From contig NZ_OY781365.1 of assembly GCF_963676815.1 (NCBI RefSeq), forward strand, positions 3,568,501 to 3,632,500: DNA of 64,000 nucleotides, in the 5' to 3' direction. Shown here piece by piece: positions 8,496 through 16,852 of this stretch. Under the pieces are notes generated by a model. The model had not been told where the DNA came from. It searched no databases and saw nothing but the letters and a program-made list of their open reading frames with translations. Both the position numbers and the translations under genes were made by a program. Source of the DNA: an uncultured Draconibacterium sp. (lineage in GTDB: Bacteria > Bacteroidota > Bacteroidia > Bacteroidales > Prolixibacteraceae). Positions within the stretch are counted from its first letter, which is position 1. Each line of letters begins with the position of its first letter.

Positions 8496-9863
8496 CTATT
8501 GTTGCTCGATTTTTAGTCGTTTAAAATAATCCTTTGCTGCCCGTTTTACGTGTGGCGATAAAAGTATGGTTGTAATTACAGTAGGGAATGCCATTAGTGC
8601 AAAAGCAATGTCGATTAAACCAATGATTGTGCGCAGATTTGCCACAGCTCCCAGCAGAATAACAGCAACAAAAACGTAATTGTAAATGTGCTGGTATTTG
8701 GTTCCGGCAACGAAACCCAGGCATTTTACCCCATAATACGGAAAGGCAAACATAGTTGACATACTAAAGAAAATGGCACAAATGGAGAGAATGTATTTTC
8801 CGAAAACCGGGATGGCCGAATCGAAAGCATGGGCTGTAAGCGTAATCCCATCGGCGCTATTTTCCACCCATGTATTGGTTACAATAATGGCGAGAGCTGT
8901 CATGGTGCAAACTACAATGGTATCGATAATTGGTCCGAGCATGGCCACCAAACCTTCGCGAATAGGCTCGTTGGTTTTTGCGGCTCCGTGCGCCATTGGA
9001 GCAGTTCCCAGTCCGGCCTCGTTTGAAAATGCTGCACGACGCACACCTGTAATTATTATGGCACCCAGCGATCCGCCTAAAACTGCATTGCCGGTAAAAG
9101 CATCTTCGAAAATTGTTCTAAAGGCAGGAATAATAGCAGAGGGATATGAGAAAATTACGTAAAGCACCGTCACTGTATAGACAACAACCATGGTGGGCAC
9201 AAGTCTTCCGGTAACTTTACCAATACGTTTAATGCCGCCAATAACAACTAAACCAACAATTATAGCGATAACAATTCCGGTAACAAGATCGGTAGTAAAG
9301 GAGCCACTAACATTCTTGGGAACCAAAACCACATCGCGAATCATTTGGGTAAGCTGATTAGCCTGAAATAGCGGAGAAACGCCAATCATGGCCATTATGG
9401 CAAAAAAGACGGCAATTGGTTTCCACTTTTTACCCAATCCTTCGGTGATGTAATACATGGGGCCACCCTGTATTTCGCCTGCATCGTCTTTTCCGCGAAA
9501 CATAACGGCCAGCGAACAGGTAAAAAACTTGGTGCTGATACCAAGAAGGGCCGAAACCCACATCCAAAAGATCGCACCCGGTCCGCCCATGGTAATAGCA
9601 ACCGCTACTCCGCTTATATTTCCCATGCCAACAGTTCCGGCAAGGGCTGTAGATAGTGCCTGGTAGTGCCGCAATTGTCCGGCTTCGTTCGGATCGTCGT
9701 ATTTTCCGGTTAAAATGGAAAGTGCATGACCAATGTAACGCAGTGGTGCCAATCGCGAATACACCAAAAAGTAAAATCCGCCACCAAGTAGTAAAATTAA
9801 AACAGGAGTTCCCCAAATGCCATCGGAGATTTTTATAATGAGTTCACCAAGATTTTCAAACAT
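8496..9863 (-). CDS. Alanine/glycine:cation symporter (AGCS family)
   Basis: This is an inner-membrane Na+ (or H+)-coupled alanine/glycine transporter with about eleven hydrophobic segments. Diagnostic AGCS segments are seen: ALAGTVGMGNISGVAVAI, GGPGAIFWMWV, IQGGPMYYITEGL, and the FSNEAGLGTAPMAHGAA motif. The start is taken as the ATG at 9863 (MFENLGELIIKI); the frame extends to a TTG at 9890, less likely because the family normally starts just before this segment. The neighbours do not suggest a specific pathway. A 106-base gap separates its 3' end from the YkgJ gene. Confidence 0.95.
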   Translation of the reverse strand: MFENLGELIIKISDGIWGTPVLILLLGGGFYFLVYSRLAPLRYIGHALSILTGKYDDPNEAGQLRHYQALSTALAGTVGMGNISGVAVAITMGGPGAIFWMWVSALLGISTKFFTCSLAVMFRGKDDAGEIQGGPMYYITEGLGKKWKPIAVFFAIMAMIGVSPLFQANQLTQMIRDVVLVPKNVSGSFTTDLVTGIVIAIIVGLVVIGGIKRIGKVTGRLVPTMVVVYTVTVLYVIFSYPSAIIPAFRTIFEDAFTGNAVLGGSLGAIIITGVRRAAFSNEAGLGTAPMAHGAAKTNEPIREGLVAMLGPIIDTIVVCTMTALAIIVTNTWVENSADGITLTAHAFDSAIPVFGKYILSICAIFFSMSTMFAFPYYGVKCLGFVAGTKYQHIYNYVFVAVILLGAVANLRTIIGLIDIAFALMAFPTVITTILLSPHVKRAAKDYFKRLKIEQQ

Positions 9864-9972
9864 CCCGCTAAGAAATGTAAAACTTATCAATTATCAAACA
9901 GCAGAATGAAAGATAAAAGTCAGGTTTTGTGATAAAATGATCGAAATGATTCTGAAGATAAAGATGTTGCAA

Positions 9973-10042
9973 AAAATGTAAAGAATACTTGACTTTTTCA
10001 GAAATGTAAAGTATGTTTGTCATATTGAACAGTAAAGTTTAC
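9973..10042 (+). promoter_or_regulatory. Promoter with repeated TGTAAAG motifs ahead of the membrane/XRE cassette
   Basis: A good Bacteroidota-type promoter is visible: TTG at 9989-9991, a 20-base spacer, and TATGTTTG at 10012-10019. An imperfect direct repeat overlays it: AAATGTAAAGAATACTTG ending at 9991 and AAATGTAAAGTATGTTTG ending at 10019, 28 bases apart, so each copy overlaps one promoter element. A palindrome GTAAAGTTTAC lies at 10032-10042, just before the start codon. These are candidate binding sites for the XRE protein encoded two genes downstream (inference). Confidence 0.65.
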
Positions 10043-10046
10043 ACAA

Positions 10047-10529
10047 ATGGAAGCCTACAGCATAATCGTTTTTTGTATTTACATCGGATTACTTTATTAC
10101 ATCATTCCATCCTCCGCTTTAAATTTTGATTTATATGAGCGTAAATTTCGTTTGTTACCTCACTGGTTTAAACTAGTGGCATTAATCTTTACGACTGTTG
10201 CTTTATTGGCAATATTCATTTTTCAAAACTCAGTAGTAAACAAGAATGAAATGATAATTTCAGTTTTTAACCTGGCATTATTCTTAATATTCTTCTCGAA
10301 ACAAAAGACCGAAGACGAATTCTCCGAACAAGTTAGGTTTAAAGCCTTTTCCTATTCGTTTGTAGGTTTTGTTGCAATGTGCTGTGCATTGGGAGCTTCA
10401 CGAATTAATGACTCCGATGGCAGAGAGTGGAGCAATTTTATCATTCAGGCCTTTATAGGAGGGGGATTGCTAATTGCAACCCTCTACTTTTATTTTACCC
10501 TTTATAAACTACGAAAAGAGAATAATTAA
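10047..10529 (+). CDS. Multi-helix membrane protein, first of a paralogous pair
   Basis: This 160-residue, almost entirely hydrophobic protein has about five helices (near residues 5-22, 40-60, 68-84, 102-118 and 132-152). The loop KQKTEDEFSEQVRFKAFSYS between the third and fourth helices closely resembles the matching loop of the next gene (KDRVEDEMTNNLRLKSFYKS), and both share an LP.W.K segment near residues 37-42, so the two are related. The layout (small membrane protein plus short XRE regulator) matches cassettes seen in many Bacteroidota and Firmicutes, some annotated DUF2178/DUF3796. Function is unknown. It is followed two bases later by its paralogue. Confidence 0.8.
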   Translation: MEAYSIIVFCIYIGLLYYIIPSSALNFDLYERKFRLLPHWFKLVALIFTTVALLAIFIFQNSVVNKNEMIISVFNLALFLIFFSKQKTEDEFSEQVRFKAFSYSFVGFVAMCCALGASRINDSDGREWSNFIIQAFIGGGLLIATLYFYFTLYKLRKENN

Positions 10530-10531
10530 TT

Positions 10532-11005
10532 ATGGAAACCGAATCAATCCTATTGGGAATAGCCGCAGCTTTGTTTATTCTTGTTGCCGGTTGGATATTC
10601 AAAGATAAGTCTGAGAGCTATGTTTTTAAAACGCTAAACTTACTCCCGCGTTGGATGAAATATGTTGGGTTAATATGGGTGATTTTGTCCGTGATTCTCT
10701 CAATTATTTTTGATTTTATGTTTGACGTAAATAATATCTTGGGAATACAATCTGCAAATATTGGGTTGTTGGTGATTTGCTTTTCGAAAGATAGGGTAGA
10801 AGATGAGATGACAAACAATCTTCGTTTGAAATCTTTCTATAAAAGTGCTATTCTTGGATTTGCATTTATGATGATTATGGATTTTGTTGAACTATTGCTT
10901 GGAGGTGAGTCATTTATGTCATCATACGTATTAGTTGCAATTATATTATCTATGTATCTGTTTACTTTTTATGCAATAAAATCAAAAATAAGAAGTGCAG
11001 AATAG
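10532..11005 (+). CDS. Multi-helix membrane protein, second of a paralogous pair
   Basis: This 157-residue hydrophobic protein has about five helices and is related to the previous gene through the conserved loop SKDRVEDEMTNNLRLKSF. The acidic 'EDE' followed by basic residues is shared by both. It starts two bases after the preceding stop and its end overlaps the regulator gene by 11 bases, so the three are translated as one unit. No enzymatic motif is seen. A membrane partner or sensor whose level is set by the XRE protein is a reasonable guess, not shown by the sequence. Confidence 0.8.
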   Translation: METESILLGIAAALFILVAGWIFKDKSESYVFKTLNLLPRWMKYVGLIWVILSVILSIIFDFMFDVNNILGIQSANIGLLVICFSKDRVEDEMTNNLRLKSFYKSAILGFAFMMIMDFVELLLGGESFMSSYVLVAIILSMYLFTFYAIKSKIRSAE

Positions 11006-11195
11006 GCTTAAAATAGAACGTGCTATTAAAAACCTCACACAAGACGACCTGGCTAAATTGATTGGTGTTTCGCGGCAAACCATTAATTCAATCGAAAAGG
11101 GGAGGTATGTACCCTCAACTGTTTTAGCCCTTAAAATCTCTGAAATATTCGAAAAGCCAGTGAATGAAATTTTTGAACTGGATGATTCAGACTGA
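10995..11195 (+). CDS. Small XRE-family HTH transcriptional regulator
   Basis: A 66-residue protein that is essentially only a helix-turn-helix domain: LTQDDLAKLIGVSRQTINSIEKGRYVPS with a C-terminal LALKISEIFEKPVNEIFELDD, the YozG-like minimal type. The start is GTG at 10995, inside the end of the upstream gene. It has no ligand-binding or dimerisation extension. By context it should repress or tune its own operon, perhaps through the TGTAAAG repeats around the promoter at about 9.97-10.04 kb. The convergent gene on the other side begins after an inverted repeat. Confidence 0.9.
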   Translation: MQNRLKIERAIKNLTQDDLAKLIGVSRQTINSIEKGRYVPSTVLALKISEIFEKPVNEIFELDDSD

Positions 11196-11210
11196 ATAGA
11201 TTTCTTGCAG

Positions 11211-11277
11211 ATTTCTCGGATTACGCTGAATCTTTTGGGAGACTCATCTGCGAAAATCAGCGTAATCTGCGAGAAAT
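11211..11277. repeat. Inverted repeat of the CTCGCAGATTACGCTGA family
   Basis: Left arm ATTTCTCGGATTACGCTGA (11211-11229) pairs with the right arm 11257-11277, which ends in TCTGCGAGAAAT, apart from a two-base indel. It lies between two convergent genes and could form a strong stem on either strand, so it may work as a bidirectional terminator. A diverged relative with the same CTCGCAGATT core lies at 20937-21002. Confidence 0.7.
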
Positions 11278-11281
11278 ATTC

Positions 11282-12115
11282 TTATTTCAACTGTATTTGC
11301 ACAAATACCGGCAAATGATCTGATGGAGATCGGTTTTCGTAAGTATCGCTGATGGCTGCGTATTCCAACACCTTAATTTTATCGTTCACAAAAATGTAAT
11401 CGATGCGGTTATCGCCTTCACTGCCCGGTTTAAAACCGTTGTAAGTTCCAATCGGTCCGTAAGGTGGTTCTTTTGTAACTTCGTGGCTGTCGCTCATGTA
11501 ACCTTTTATCAGTGCTATTGGTTGTGTTTCCGGAGTTAGGTTGAAATCGCCAGTTAGAATTACCGGCAAACCTGATCCCGCTGTAAATTCTTCCATTTTT
11601 TCATGAATCAGTTTTGCTGAATTTTTTCGGGCTTCCACACCAACATGGTCAAAATGCGTATTAAAAACAAAGAATTTTTTTCCGGTTACTTTCGATTTAA
11701 ATTTCCCCCAGGTAACAATTCGGTTACAGGCGGCATCCCAACCCAGTCCTGGTTCATCGCAGTTTTCCGATAACCAGAAATGTCCTTTTTCTTCCAGAAT
11801 TAATTTTTTCGGATTATAGAAAATCGGCATAAATTCGCCGGCTTTATCACCATCGTCGCGGCCAACGCCAAACCATTTGTATTCTGGCAAACCTTTTTCA
11901 ATGTCTAAAAGCTGACCGTATAAGGCTTCCTGCAAACCAAAAACGTCGGGATCGTAAAAATGAAATAACCCGTTCACCATTTCAATACGGTTTGGCCAGG
12001 CATTCACACCGTCGCTGGCCGTATTCATTCGGATATTAAAGGTCATTACATTCATTTGCTGAGCAAATAGCATTGATGGAAAAATAATTAGGATGCTTAA
12101 AATTATTCGTTTCAT
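11282..12115 (-). CDS. Secreted endonuclease/exonuclease/phosphatase (EEP) family protein
   Basis: The 277-residue protein starts with a signal peptide (MKRIILSILIIFPSMLFAQQ) and carries the whole EEP catalytic set: MTFNIRM, GLQEALYGQ, NTHFDHVG, TGDFNLTP, RIDYIFV and SDHLPVFV, which provide the metal-binding Glu, the catalytic His/Asp and the final Asp-His pair. It is likely a periplasmic or outer-surface phosphodiesterase or nuclease; members include sphingomyelinase-like and sugar-phosphate enzymes. Its start overlaps the stop of the upstream esterase gene by four bases, so the two are an operon. Confidence 0.92.
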   Translation of the reverse strand: MKRIILSILIIFPSMLFAQQMNVMTFNIRMNTASDGVNAWPNRIEMVNGLFHFYDPDVFGLQEALYGQLLDIEKGLPEYKWFGVGRDDGDKAGEFMPIFYNPKKLILEEKGHFWLSENCDEPGLGWDAACNRIVTWGKFKSKVTGKKFFVFNTHFDHVGVEARKNSAKLIHEKMEEFTAGSGLPVILTGDFNLTPETQPIALIKGYMSDSHEVTKEPPYGPIGTYNGFKPGSEGDNRIDYIFVNDKIKVLEYAAISDTYENRSPSDHLPVFVQIQLK

Positions 12116-13071
12116 TCTGAACAGTAGTTATAAGTTGCGTATTTTTCTGCGTTTTGTTTTCCTTCGATAATCGTATGTCGCTGGTCGCCATTATTTTCAA
12201 TGGCAAACTGGCTGCAAAATTCAATAATTACATCGAAATAATCATTAACCGGCGAGATATTTATTTCGTGGGCAGCTCCACACGATGTGTGCAACCAGTA
12301 TGGAACTTCCAGTTTGTCAAGTTTTTCGGCAATAGTTTTTGAACCATGTAAAATCCAGTAACCTGCCGCGTCTTCATCGCAATAATGATGAGGCGCCGTG
12401 CCATACGGAACAAGATTATCATCAGTGCCGTGGAATAACAGCGACGGGATTGCTGATTCATAGTATAAAGCCGTAGTGTCAGGAATCGCTCCTGCCATGC
12501 CAATTACGCCTGCAAACGAAACCGGCCCCGAATCCAGACCATAACAATAAGGAGGCTGGTAAGCCGTGTATAATACGGTTTCTGCTCCGGCACTACTTCC
12601 CGACAAAATGATCTGTTGTGGATTTATGGCGTACTGATGTCGGTTTTCGATTAAAAAGAAAGCTGCATCTTGCAGATCTTCGCTAGCGGCATAAATGGTG
12701 TTAAGCTTCTCGGTAGCCGGACAATCGCATCCAAATCCCTCGGGTGTTCCTTTTCGTGTTAATCGGTATGAGATTGATGCAACTACATAACCATAATTGG
12801 CCAAATGCGTGCAAAACGATTTTATGGTTTCATCGTCGCGTTTTCCGCCGCTAAAACCCCCGCCATGCACATAAATTATTGCAGCACGTTCGGGTTCGTA
12901 ATCGTTTTGCGGAAGGTAAATATCCATATCCAGATTTTCACCATCTTTTGTGGAGTAGGTTGCTGTTTCTACTCTTATCTCGTCAAATAGGTCAGAAGTG
13001 TATCGTTCCTGGGAAAATGATATTACAACCAGAAATATCAACACAACAACGAGGCTTAACTTTTTATGCAT
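12112..13071 (-). CDS. Secreted alpha/beta hydrolase (esterase/lipase)
   Basis: The mature part has an alpha/beta-hydrolase fold with the oxyanion-hole motif YVHGGGFSGGKRDD and the nucleophile elbow LSGSSAGAETV; the catalytic His is probably in CGAAHEINIS and the acid in GTDDNLVPYG. I use the ATG at 13071 (MHKKLSLVVVLIFLVVISFSQ), which begins a clear signal peptide; the frame extends 11 codons further. The domain resembles BD-FAE/hormone-sensitive-lipase type esterases that act on small or carbohydrate esters. It is co-transcribed with the EEP gene downstream. Substrate unknown. Confidence 0.9.
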   Translation of the reverse strand: MHKKLSLVVVLIFLVVISFSQERYTSDLFDEIRVETATYSTKDGENLDMDIYLPQNDYEPERAAIIYVHGGGFSGGKRDDETIKSFCTHLANYGYVVASISYRLTRKGTPEGFGCDCPATEKLNTIYAASEDLQDAAFFLIENRHQYAINPQQIILSGSSAGAETVLYTAYQPPYCYGLDSGPVSFAGVIGMAGAIPDTTALYYESAIPSLLFHGTDDNLVPYGTAPHHYCDEDAAGYWILHGSKTIAEKLDKLEVPYWLHTSCGAAHEINISPVNDYFDVIIEFCSQFAIENNGDQRHTIIEGKQNAEKYATYNYCSE

Positions 13072-13116
13072 AAAAATTTTTTGTGTGAATATAAGATATA
13101 TCAAACTTCCAACAAA

Positions 13117-13151
13117 AGAAAATGGAACCCAAAATTGAGTTCCATTTTCTT
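13117..13151 (-). terminator. Hairpin downstream of ogt
   Basis: A perfect 13-bp stem, AAGAAAATGGAAC (13117-13129) and GTTCCATTTTCTT (13139-13151), lies between ogt and the esterase gene. Read on the minus strand it ends in a T-rich run, so it most likely terminates the ogt transcript. Confidence 0.7.
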
Positions 13152-13309
13152 AAGGTTAACTTATAGTAGTTTCCTTATTTTTTATCTTCCTGATTTCGTT
13201 ATAACAAAAACAAAGGGTGTGCCAATAATGCTAAGGGGCAGTAATACAGCTGTTTGGGTGGATTGTGAAGAGTGGAGATGTAGTTCATTTTGGGACAGTA
13301 TTCCCTATA

Positions 13310-13795
13310 TTAGAATAGTCGACCTGCAGAAGTTGTGTTTGCCAGCTCGTGCTTTAGCAACCAGCGTTTGCGTTCTAATCCTCCGGCATAACCGGTTAAC
13401 TTTCCTGAGCTGCCAATAATGCGATGACAAGGAATAATTATGGGGATCGGATTTTTTCCGTTGGCCAGCCCGACGGCACGCGTATTCTTTTCCGAACCGG
13501 ATTGTTTCGCAATGTCGAGGTAGCTGCTTGTTTCTCCAAAAGGAACTTTCTCTACCAATTGCCATATTTTTTGCTGAAATTCTGTTCCTTCAGGGGCAAG
13601 CCGAAGGTTAAAGTGTTTTCTGTCGCCGGCAAAATATTCCTTTAGTTGACTTTCCGTTTCTTTAAGAATTGTTGGTTGAACAGAAGAGTTCATGTCTTCT
13701 TCAGCATCAAAACAAACTGCTGTTAAATGCGTTTCAGTCGACTGAAGTCTGAGCCAGCCAACCGGAGAATTAATATATCGGGTAAATTGTGCCAT
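13310..13795 (-). CDS. ogt: Methylated-DNA--[protein]-cysteine S-methyltransferase
   Basis: This 161-residue DNA repair protein transfers the methyl group from O6-methylguanine (and O4-methylthymine) to its own cysteine. The active-site motif IIPCHRIIGSSGKLTGYAGG is present, as are the helix-turn-helix segment GETSSYLDIAKQSGSEKNTRAVGLANGKNP and the C-terminal GLERKRWLLKHE. The N-terminus (MAQFTRYINSPVGWLRLQ) is short, as in Ogt, with no Ada regulatory domain. Its ATG lies only a few bases after the terminator stem of the upstream hydrogenase operon, so transcription depends on that stem being leaky or on a promoter embedded there. Confidence 0.95.
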   Translation of the reverse strand: MAQFTRYINSPVGWLRLQSTETHLTAVCFDAEEDMNSSVQPTILKETESQLKEYFAGDRKHFNLRLAPEGTEFQQKIWQLVEKVPFGETSSYLDIAKQSGSEKNTRAVGLANGKNPIPIIIPCHRIIGSSGKLTGYAGGLERKRWLLKHELANTTSAGRLF

Positions 13796-13797
13796 AA

Positions 13798-13826
13798 AAA
13801 ATCCGGTACCAAAGATACCGGATTTT
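13798..13826 (-). terminator. Terminator of the hydrogenase operon, abutting the ogt start
   Basis: An 11-bp stem, AAAATCCGGTA (13798-13808) and TACCGGATTTT (13816-13826), lies 20 bases after the hydA stop on the minus strand and is followed by a short T run directly before the ogt ATG at 13795. Confidence 0.8.
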
Positions 13827-13846
13827 CAGGGAAGTTAGGTTAGTGT

Positions 13847-15637
13847 TTAATACCTTTCTCGTTTTGTATATTTCGTATGCAGTAAATGATGCGAAACTTC
13901 TCCAAGTGGTTCTTTCAGAAAATCTTTATAGAGTTTTTTAATCTCCGGATTATCATGCGATTTCCGAATTGGCAGTCCCTCATCTTCCGCATAAATGGCC
14001 TCGGCACGTTTTGCTCTGATTTCGGGATTGGTAGGGATTGGTTGTCCGCCACCGCCCAAACAGCCTCCAGGGCAAGCCATAAACTCAATAAAATGATAAT
14101 CGGCAGTTCCATCACGTACAGCATCCATAACTGTTTTGGCATTAATCAAACCGTGTGCCACCGCACATTTTAATTCAACACCATCAAGAAACGCCCATTC
14201 ATCAACAGGGTTTTCAATTTTTATGGAAGCCTCGCGAATTCCGCCCATTCCCCTGACAGGATCAATATTAAGGTTATCAAATGGAACCTCACGACCGGTA
14301 ATAATTTCGTAAGCTGTTCGCAGTGCAGCTTCCATTACACCTCCGGTTGCTCCAAAAATTGCTGCAGCTCCGGTAGATTCACCCATTAAGCGATCGTATT
14401 TAACCGGTTCAAGTTTATAAAAATCGAGTCCGGCCTGTTTAATTAAAATGGCCAGCTCGCGTGTAGTTAATACATAATCAACATCGCGGTAACCACTGTC
14501 GTGCATCTCCGGACGATAAGCTTCGTATTTTTTAGCCGTACATGGCATAATCGAAACCGAAACAATATTTTCCGGCTCGAGATTTCGGGCTTTAGCGTAA
14601 TAGGTTTTTACCAGTGCACCAAACATTTGTTGTGGCGATTTACATGTTGACAGGTTGTCGAGGTGTTCCGGATACATATGTTCGATGTATTTTATCCAAC
14701 CCGGAGAACAGGAAGTAGCCATTGGCAGCTTTACTGAATCATCTTTTTCAACCAGGGCTTTTTTCAGTCGGGTTAGTAACTCCGTTCCTTCTTCAATAAT
14801 TGTAAGGTCGGCAGTAAAGTCGGTATCTAAAACCGAATCGAATCCCAAACGTTTTAATGCAGCCACCATTTGGCCGGTGACACGTTTCCCGGGTTTCAAG
14901 CCCAGTTCTTCACCTAAACCTACGCGCACGGCAGGAGCTGTTTGTACAACCACATGTTTATTTGGGTTGGCAATAGCTTCCCAAACTTCTTCAATATAGT
15001 TTTTCTCAACCAAAGCGCCTGTAGGACAGTGATTAACACATTGCCCGCAGTTAGTACAAACCACATCGCGCATCGCTTTTTCAAAGAAAGTTGTAATTTT
15101 CATTTTGTCGCCTTTGTGGGCTACCGTAAGTGCATTTACACCTTGCAGCTCGGCACATGTTCTCACACAGCGCTGGCATTTTATACACTTGCTGTCGTCT
15201 TTCATAATTGATGGCGAAAACTTGTCGATGGAGTAGTTTTTTAACGGAACCAGTTCGATAAAATCCTGGGTCATAATTTTGTACTCCGATGCCAATGTTT
15301 GTAATTCGCAATTTCCGTTGCGGTAACATTTTGTGCAATCGGCGTTATGTTCTGCCAAAAGCAGCTCAATAATTTGCTTTCTGGAGTTACGTACCTTTAA
15401 ACTGTTGGTAAGAATTTCCATTCCTTCTTCACATGGTGTGGCACAAGCGGCCGAAAGACGATTTTGCCCGGTTACTTCAACCACACAAACCCTGCAATTT
15501 CCGGCAACACACAAATCTTTATGATGACATAGCGTTGGAATGGTAATACCTTGTTCTTCTGCTGCTTCCAGAATGGTTTTCCCTGAAGCAATCTCAACCG
15601 GGAAACCGTTTATTGTAATATTTAATTTCTTGCTCAT
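13847..15637 (-). CDS. hydA: [FeFe]-hydrogenase catalytic subunit, NADH-dependent group A type
   Basis: This 596-residue protein is built like HydA/HndD: a [2Fe-2S] ferredoxin domain (C37, C48, C51, C65), a His-Cys3 [4Fe-4S] site (H97, C101, C104, C110), two [4Fe-4S] motifs (C151/154/157/161 and C194/197/200/204) and the H-cluster domain. H-cluster motifs are TSCSPGW (308-314), MPCTAKKYE (364-372) and FMACPGGCLGGGGQP. The first differs from the usual TSCCPGW: the second Cys, a ligand of the [4Fe-4S] part of the H-cluster in clostridial enzymes, is Ser here. With hydC and hydB upstream it should exchange electrons between NADH (and perhaps ferredoxin) and protons. No maturases (HydE/F/G) are in the window. 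Confidence 0.95.
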   Translation of the reverse strand: MSKKLNITINGFPVEIASGKTILEAAEEQGITIPTLCHHKDLCVAGNCRVCVVEVTGQNRLSAACATPCEEGMEILTNSLKVRNSRKQIIELLLAEHNADCTKCYRNGNCELQTLASEYKIMTQDFIELVPLKNYSIDKFSPSIMKDDSKCIKCQRCVRTCAELQGVNALTVAHKGDKMKITTFFEKAMRDVVCTNCGQCVNHCPTGALVEKNYIEEVWEAIANPNKHVVVQTAPAVRVGLGEELGLKPGKRVTGQMVAALKRLGFDSVLDTDFTADLTIIEEGTELLTRLKKALVEKDDSVKLPMATSCSPGWIKYIEHMYPEHLDNLSTCKSPQQMFGALVKTYYAKARNLEPENIVSVSIMPCTAKKYEAYRPEMHDSGYRDVDYVLTTRELAILIKQAGLDFYKLEPVKYDRLMGESTGAAAIFGATGGVMEAALRTAYEIITGREVPFDNLNIDPVRGMGGIREASIKIENPVDEWAFLDGVELKCAVAHGLINAKTVMDAVRDGTADYHFIEFMACPGGCLGGGGQPIPTNPEIRAKRAEAIYAEDEGLPIRKSHDNPEIKKLYKDFLKEPLGEVSHHLLHTKYTKRERY

Positions 15638-15657
15638 TTTGTTTCTTTTTCCGGTTA

Positions 15658-16842
15658 TTAATAGATCATTTCTTCTCTGAAATTTTCAACGATTGAAGAG
15701 AAAGAATTTGCTACCGACTGGCCTAAGCCACATTTGGCAGTATACTGCATGGTTTCGGTAAGACGTAGTAATTTATCGAGATAAGAAGCCGGTTTTTCGC
15801 CACGTTTAACAGCTTTTATTCCCAACAGTAATTGCTGGCAGCCAACGCGGCAAGGTGTACATTGTCCGCACGATTCTTCACGGAAAAATTCGAGGTAGTT
15901 GTCGAGCACATTAAACATCGAGCGCGAACTATTAAAAAGCATCATCGATCCACCCGTAGGAAGCGAAATACCGGTTAGTTTTCCCTTAAAACCAATGGCC
16001 GCATCTTTAAATTTCTTGCGCGGAACAAGAAAACCCGATGCTCCACCAACCTGTACCGCTTTCGTATCACCGTCGCCAAATTCATACACAAAATCCTGCA
16101 GACTCATCCCCAGTTCCAATTCGTAAATTCCGGGTTTTGGTGTATCGCCCGATACTGAAAAAAGTTTAGTGCCTCGCGAGTATTGAACACCAAGGTCGTA
16201 GAACTTTTTAGCACCATATTTAAAAATGGTAAATGAGTGTACCAGTGTTTCAACATTGTTTATCACTGTTGGTTTTCCCATGTATCCTGATTGGGTTGGA
16301 AATGGTGGTTTGTTGCGTGGTTCGCCACGTTTGCCTTCCATCGATTCCATTAAGGCGGTTTCTTCGCCGCAAATGTATGCACCACTGCCCATAAAAATCG
16401 AAATATTAAAATCGAGATTTGTTTCTTTGCAGTAGTAGCTAAACTCATCGATTGCTTTATTCAGCTCAGGCTCCAGAAATTTATATTCGCCGCGCAAGTA
16501 AATATAGCCTTGAGTTGCCCCGGTAATGTATCCGCAAATGGCCATTGCTGTTAGCACTTTGTATGGTACGCGCGATAATATTTCGCGGTCTTTAAAAGTG
16601 CCTGGTTCTCCTTCGTCGGCGTTACAAATTACATATTTCTCTTTTTCTTTTGATTCCGCAGTGAGTTTCCATTTTAGTCCAGTTGGAAATCCTGCCCCGC
16701 CACGTCCTTTCAGTTCCGAGCTAATCAATTCGTTTATTAACTCTTGTGGTTTCTTTTTTATCGTTGTAGAAAGTACTTTTTCCCAGTCGTTTTCATTTCT
16801 AAAAATGAAATCAACACGTTTTAGTTGATGTGAACTTGCCAT
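15658..16842 (-). CDS. hydB: NuoF-like hydrogenase subunit (FMN, NADH-binding)
   Basis: A 394-residue NuoF-core protein: the FMN/NADH-binding region has KGRGGAGFPTGLKW and CNADEGEPGTFKDREIL, and the N3-type [4Fe-4S] site is ESCGQCTPCRVGC with the fourth Cys in YTAKCGLG. In Thermotoga-type HydB this core is flanked by a thioredoxin-like [2Fe-2S] domain at the N-terminus and a two-[4Fe-4S] ferredoxin domain at the C-terminus; neither is present here. It is thus closer in length to complex I NuoF. It lies 10 bases after hydC and 20 before hydA. It would take electrons from NADH or pass them to NAD+. Confidence 0.93.
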   Translation of the reverse strand: MASSHQLKRVDFIFRNENDWEKVLSTTIKKKPQELINELISSELKGRGGAGFPTGLKWKLTAESKEKEKYVICNADEGEPGTFKDREILSRVPYKVLTAMAICGYITGATQGYIYLRGEYKFLEPELNKAIDEFSYYCKETNLDFNISIFMGSGAYICGEETALMESMEGKRGEPRNKPPFPTQSGYMGKPTVINNVETLVHSFTIFKYGAKKFYDLGVQYSRGTKLFSVSGDTPKPGIYELELGMSLQDFVYEFGDGDTKAVQVGGASGFLVPRKKFKDAAIGFKGKLTGISLPTGGSMMLFNSSRSMFNVLDNYLEFFREESCGQCTPCRVGCQQLLLGIKAVKRGEKPASYLDKLLRLTETMQYTAKCGLGQSVANSFSSIVENFREEMIY

Positions 16843-16852
16843 AATTGCTGGT

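Noticed and set aside
13072..13309. Open frame in the esterase-ogt gap
   Set aside because: The frame runs over the ogt terminator and into ogt, and the translation has no gene-like features.
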